Assembly: GCF_029910095.1 (NCBI RefSeq)
Contig: NZ_CP094526.1
Span: 620,001-684,000 of the forward strand
Origin: Bradyrhizobium sp. ISRA464
Lineage (GTDB): Bacteria; Pseudomonadota; Alphaproteobacteria; Rhizobiales; Xanthobacteraceae
DNA length: 64,000 nt
Reading direction: 5' to 3'
The position numbers and the translations under genes were made by a program. Below, piece by piece: positions 63,483-64,000 of the stretch. Under the pieces are notes generated by a model. The model made no database searches, was not told the origin of the DNA, and saw nothing but the letters and a program-made list of their open reading frames with translations. The stretch's first letter is position 1. Every line of letters starts with the position of its first letter.

Positions 63483-64000
63483 ATGGCACGTGTTGCATTG
63501 GTGACGGGCGGAACGCGGGGCATCGGAGCTGCGATCAGCAAGGCTCTGAAGGCGGCGGGCTACAAGGTGGCGGCGACTTACGGCGGCAATGATGCGGCTG
63601 CCGAGAAGTTCAAGGCCGAAACCGGCATCCCCGTGTTCAAATGGGATGTTGCCTCGTTCGACGCCTGCGCGGATGGCGTGAAGAAGGTCGAGGCCGAGCT
63701 CGGGCCGGTCGACGTGCTGGTCAACAATGCCGGCATCACTCGCGACACTGCCTTCCACAAGATGACGCTCGAGCAGTGGAATGCCGTGATCAACACCAAT
63801 CTCGGCTCGCTGTTCAACATGACGCGCCAGGTGATCGAGGGCATGCGCGCCCGCAAGTTCGGCCGCATCATCTCGATCTCCTCGATCAACGGCCAGAAGG
63901 GCCAGTTCGGCCAGGTCAATTATTCGGCGGCGAAGGCCGGCGACATCGGCTTCACCAAGGCGCTCGCGATCGAAAACGCCAAGGGCGGCATCACGGTCAA
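63483..64000 (+). CDS. phaB: Acetoacetyl-CoA reductase, 3' end cut off
   Basis: About 172 residues visible from the ATG at 63483, with AAGGAGGAA 6 bases upstream. A short-chain dehydrogenase: TGGTRGIG (8-15) binds NADPH, NNAG follows, and the catalytic Ser lies in SISSIN and Tyr/Lys in YSAAK. The PhaB-type stretch is LVNNAGITRDTAFHKMTLEQ. It reduces acetoacetyl-CoA to (R)-3-hydroxybutyryl-CoA for PHB synthesis. The remaining C-terminal third lies beyond the right edge. Confidence 0.95.
   Translation, partial: MARVALVTGGTRGIGAAISKALKAAGYKVAATYGGNDAAAEKFKAETGIPVFKWDVASFDACADGVKKVEAELGPVDVLVNNAGITRDTAFHKMTLEQWNAVINTNLGSLFNMTRQVIEGMRARKFGRIISISSINGQKGQFGQVNYSAAKAGDIGFTKALAIENAKGGITV

Overview
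The window looks like chromosome of a Bradyrhizobium-type alphaproteobacterium (Bradyrhizobium/Rhodopseudomonas lineage). The signs are high-GC coding with strong G/C third positions, RegS/RegR redox control, a PHA module (phaZ, phaR, phaA, phaB), protocatechuate catabolism (pcaF-pcaH-pcaG), NodW/FixJ-like two-component genes, many solute-binding proteins, and dense families of short palindromic intergenic repeats. No database was searched; the lineage is inferred from gene content and sequence flavour. About 60 genes are supported. There is no rRNA, tRNA, CRISPR array, insertion sequence or phage.

Layout. 1-14 kb: flavin monooxygenase (cut by the left edge), MFS exporter, PHB-depolymerase-like esterase, metallo-hydrolase, RMD1/DUF155 protein, GH13 glucosidase, mmcB, regS-regR, an ABC-2 exporter pair, intracellular phaZ and a YgjP-like metallopeptidase. 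14.5-25 kb: PBP1A, DUF1330 protein, two tandem paralogous solute-binding proteins, ogt, then a compact minus-strand cluster of very small genes (a 33-residue membrane protein, two coupled Cys4 mini-proteins) beside a lone receiver protein and a PAS histidine kinase/FixJ-like regulator pair. 25-34 kb: glnD and mutS, separated by a decayed sulfonate-binding-protein gene, osmC, a membrane protein and a HEAT-like gene lying between the two arms of a split repeat. 34.5-41.7 kb: pcaF-pcaH-pcaG, ArsR/SRPBCC pair, aroE-like dehydrogenase, Gfo/Idh/MocA oxidoreductase and a Tat-type solute-binding protein. 42-47 kb: marR-emrA-emrB efflux operon, Zur-like regulator, DMT permease. 47-59 kb: repeat island, sseA, ispG, TauD-type dioxygenase plus Rieske oxygenase, CPA1 antiporter, NTF2-like protein, DUF1345 protein, ispA, mtgA, rpmF. 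59-64 kb: EAL protein, phaR, phaA and the start of phaB.

How the genes fit together. phaA and phaB make 3-hydroxybutyryl-CoA from acetyl-CoA, PhaR senses stored polymer, and PhaZ mobilises it. Quinate/shikimate oxidation by the AroE-like enzyme could feed protocatechuate to PcaHG, with PcaF acting in the last thiolytic step; the connecting enzymes lie elsewhere. PBP1A and MtgA are cell-wall enzymes, and IspG and IspA are isoprenoid enzymes.

The most unusual observations are: a palindromic intergenic-type repeat inserted in frame inside mutS just before Walker A; a gene flanked by the two halves of a repeat that is normally compact; and the unannotated 33-residue membrane protein with an excellent ribosome-binding site next to a coupled zinc-finger pair. 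Perfect palindromes mark probable operators of the ArsR and MarR regulators, and a clear terminator separates phaA from phaB.
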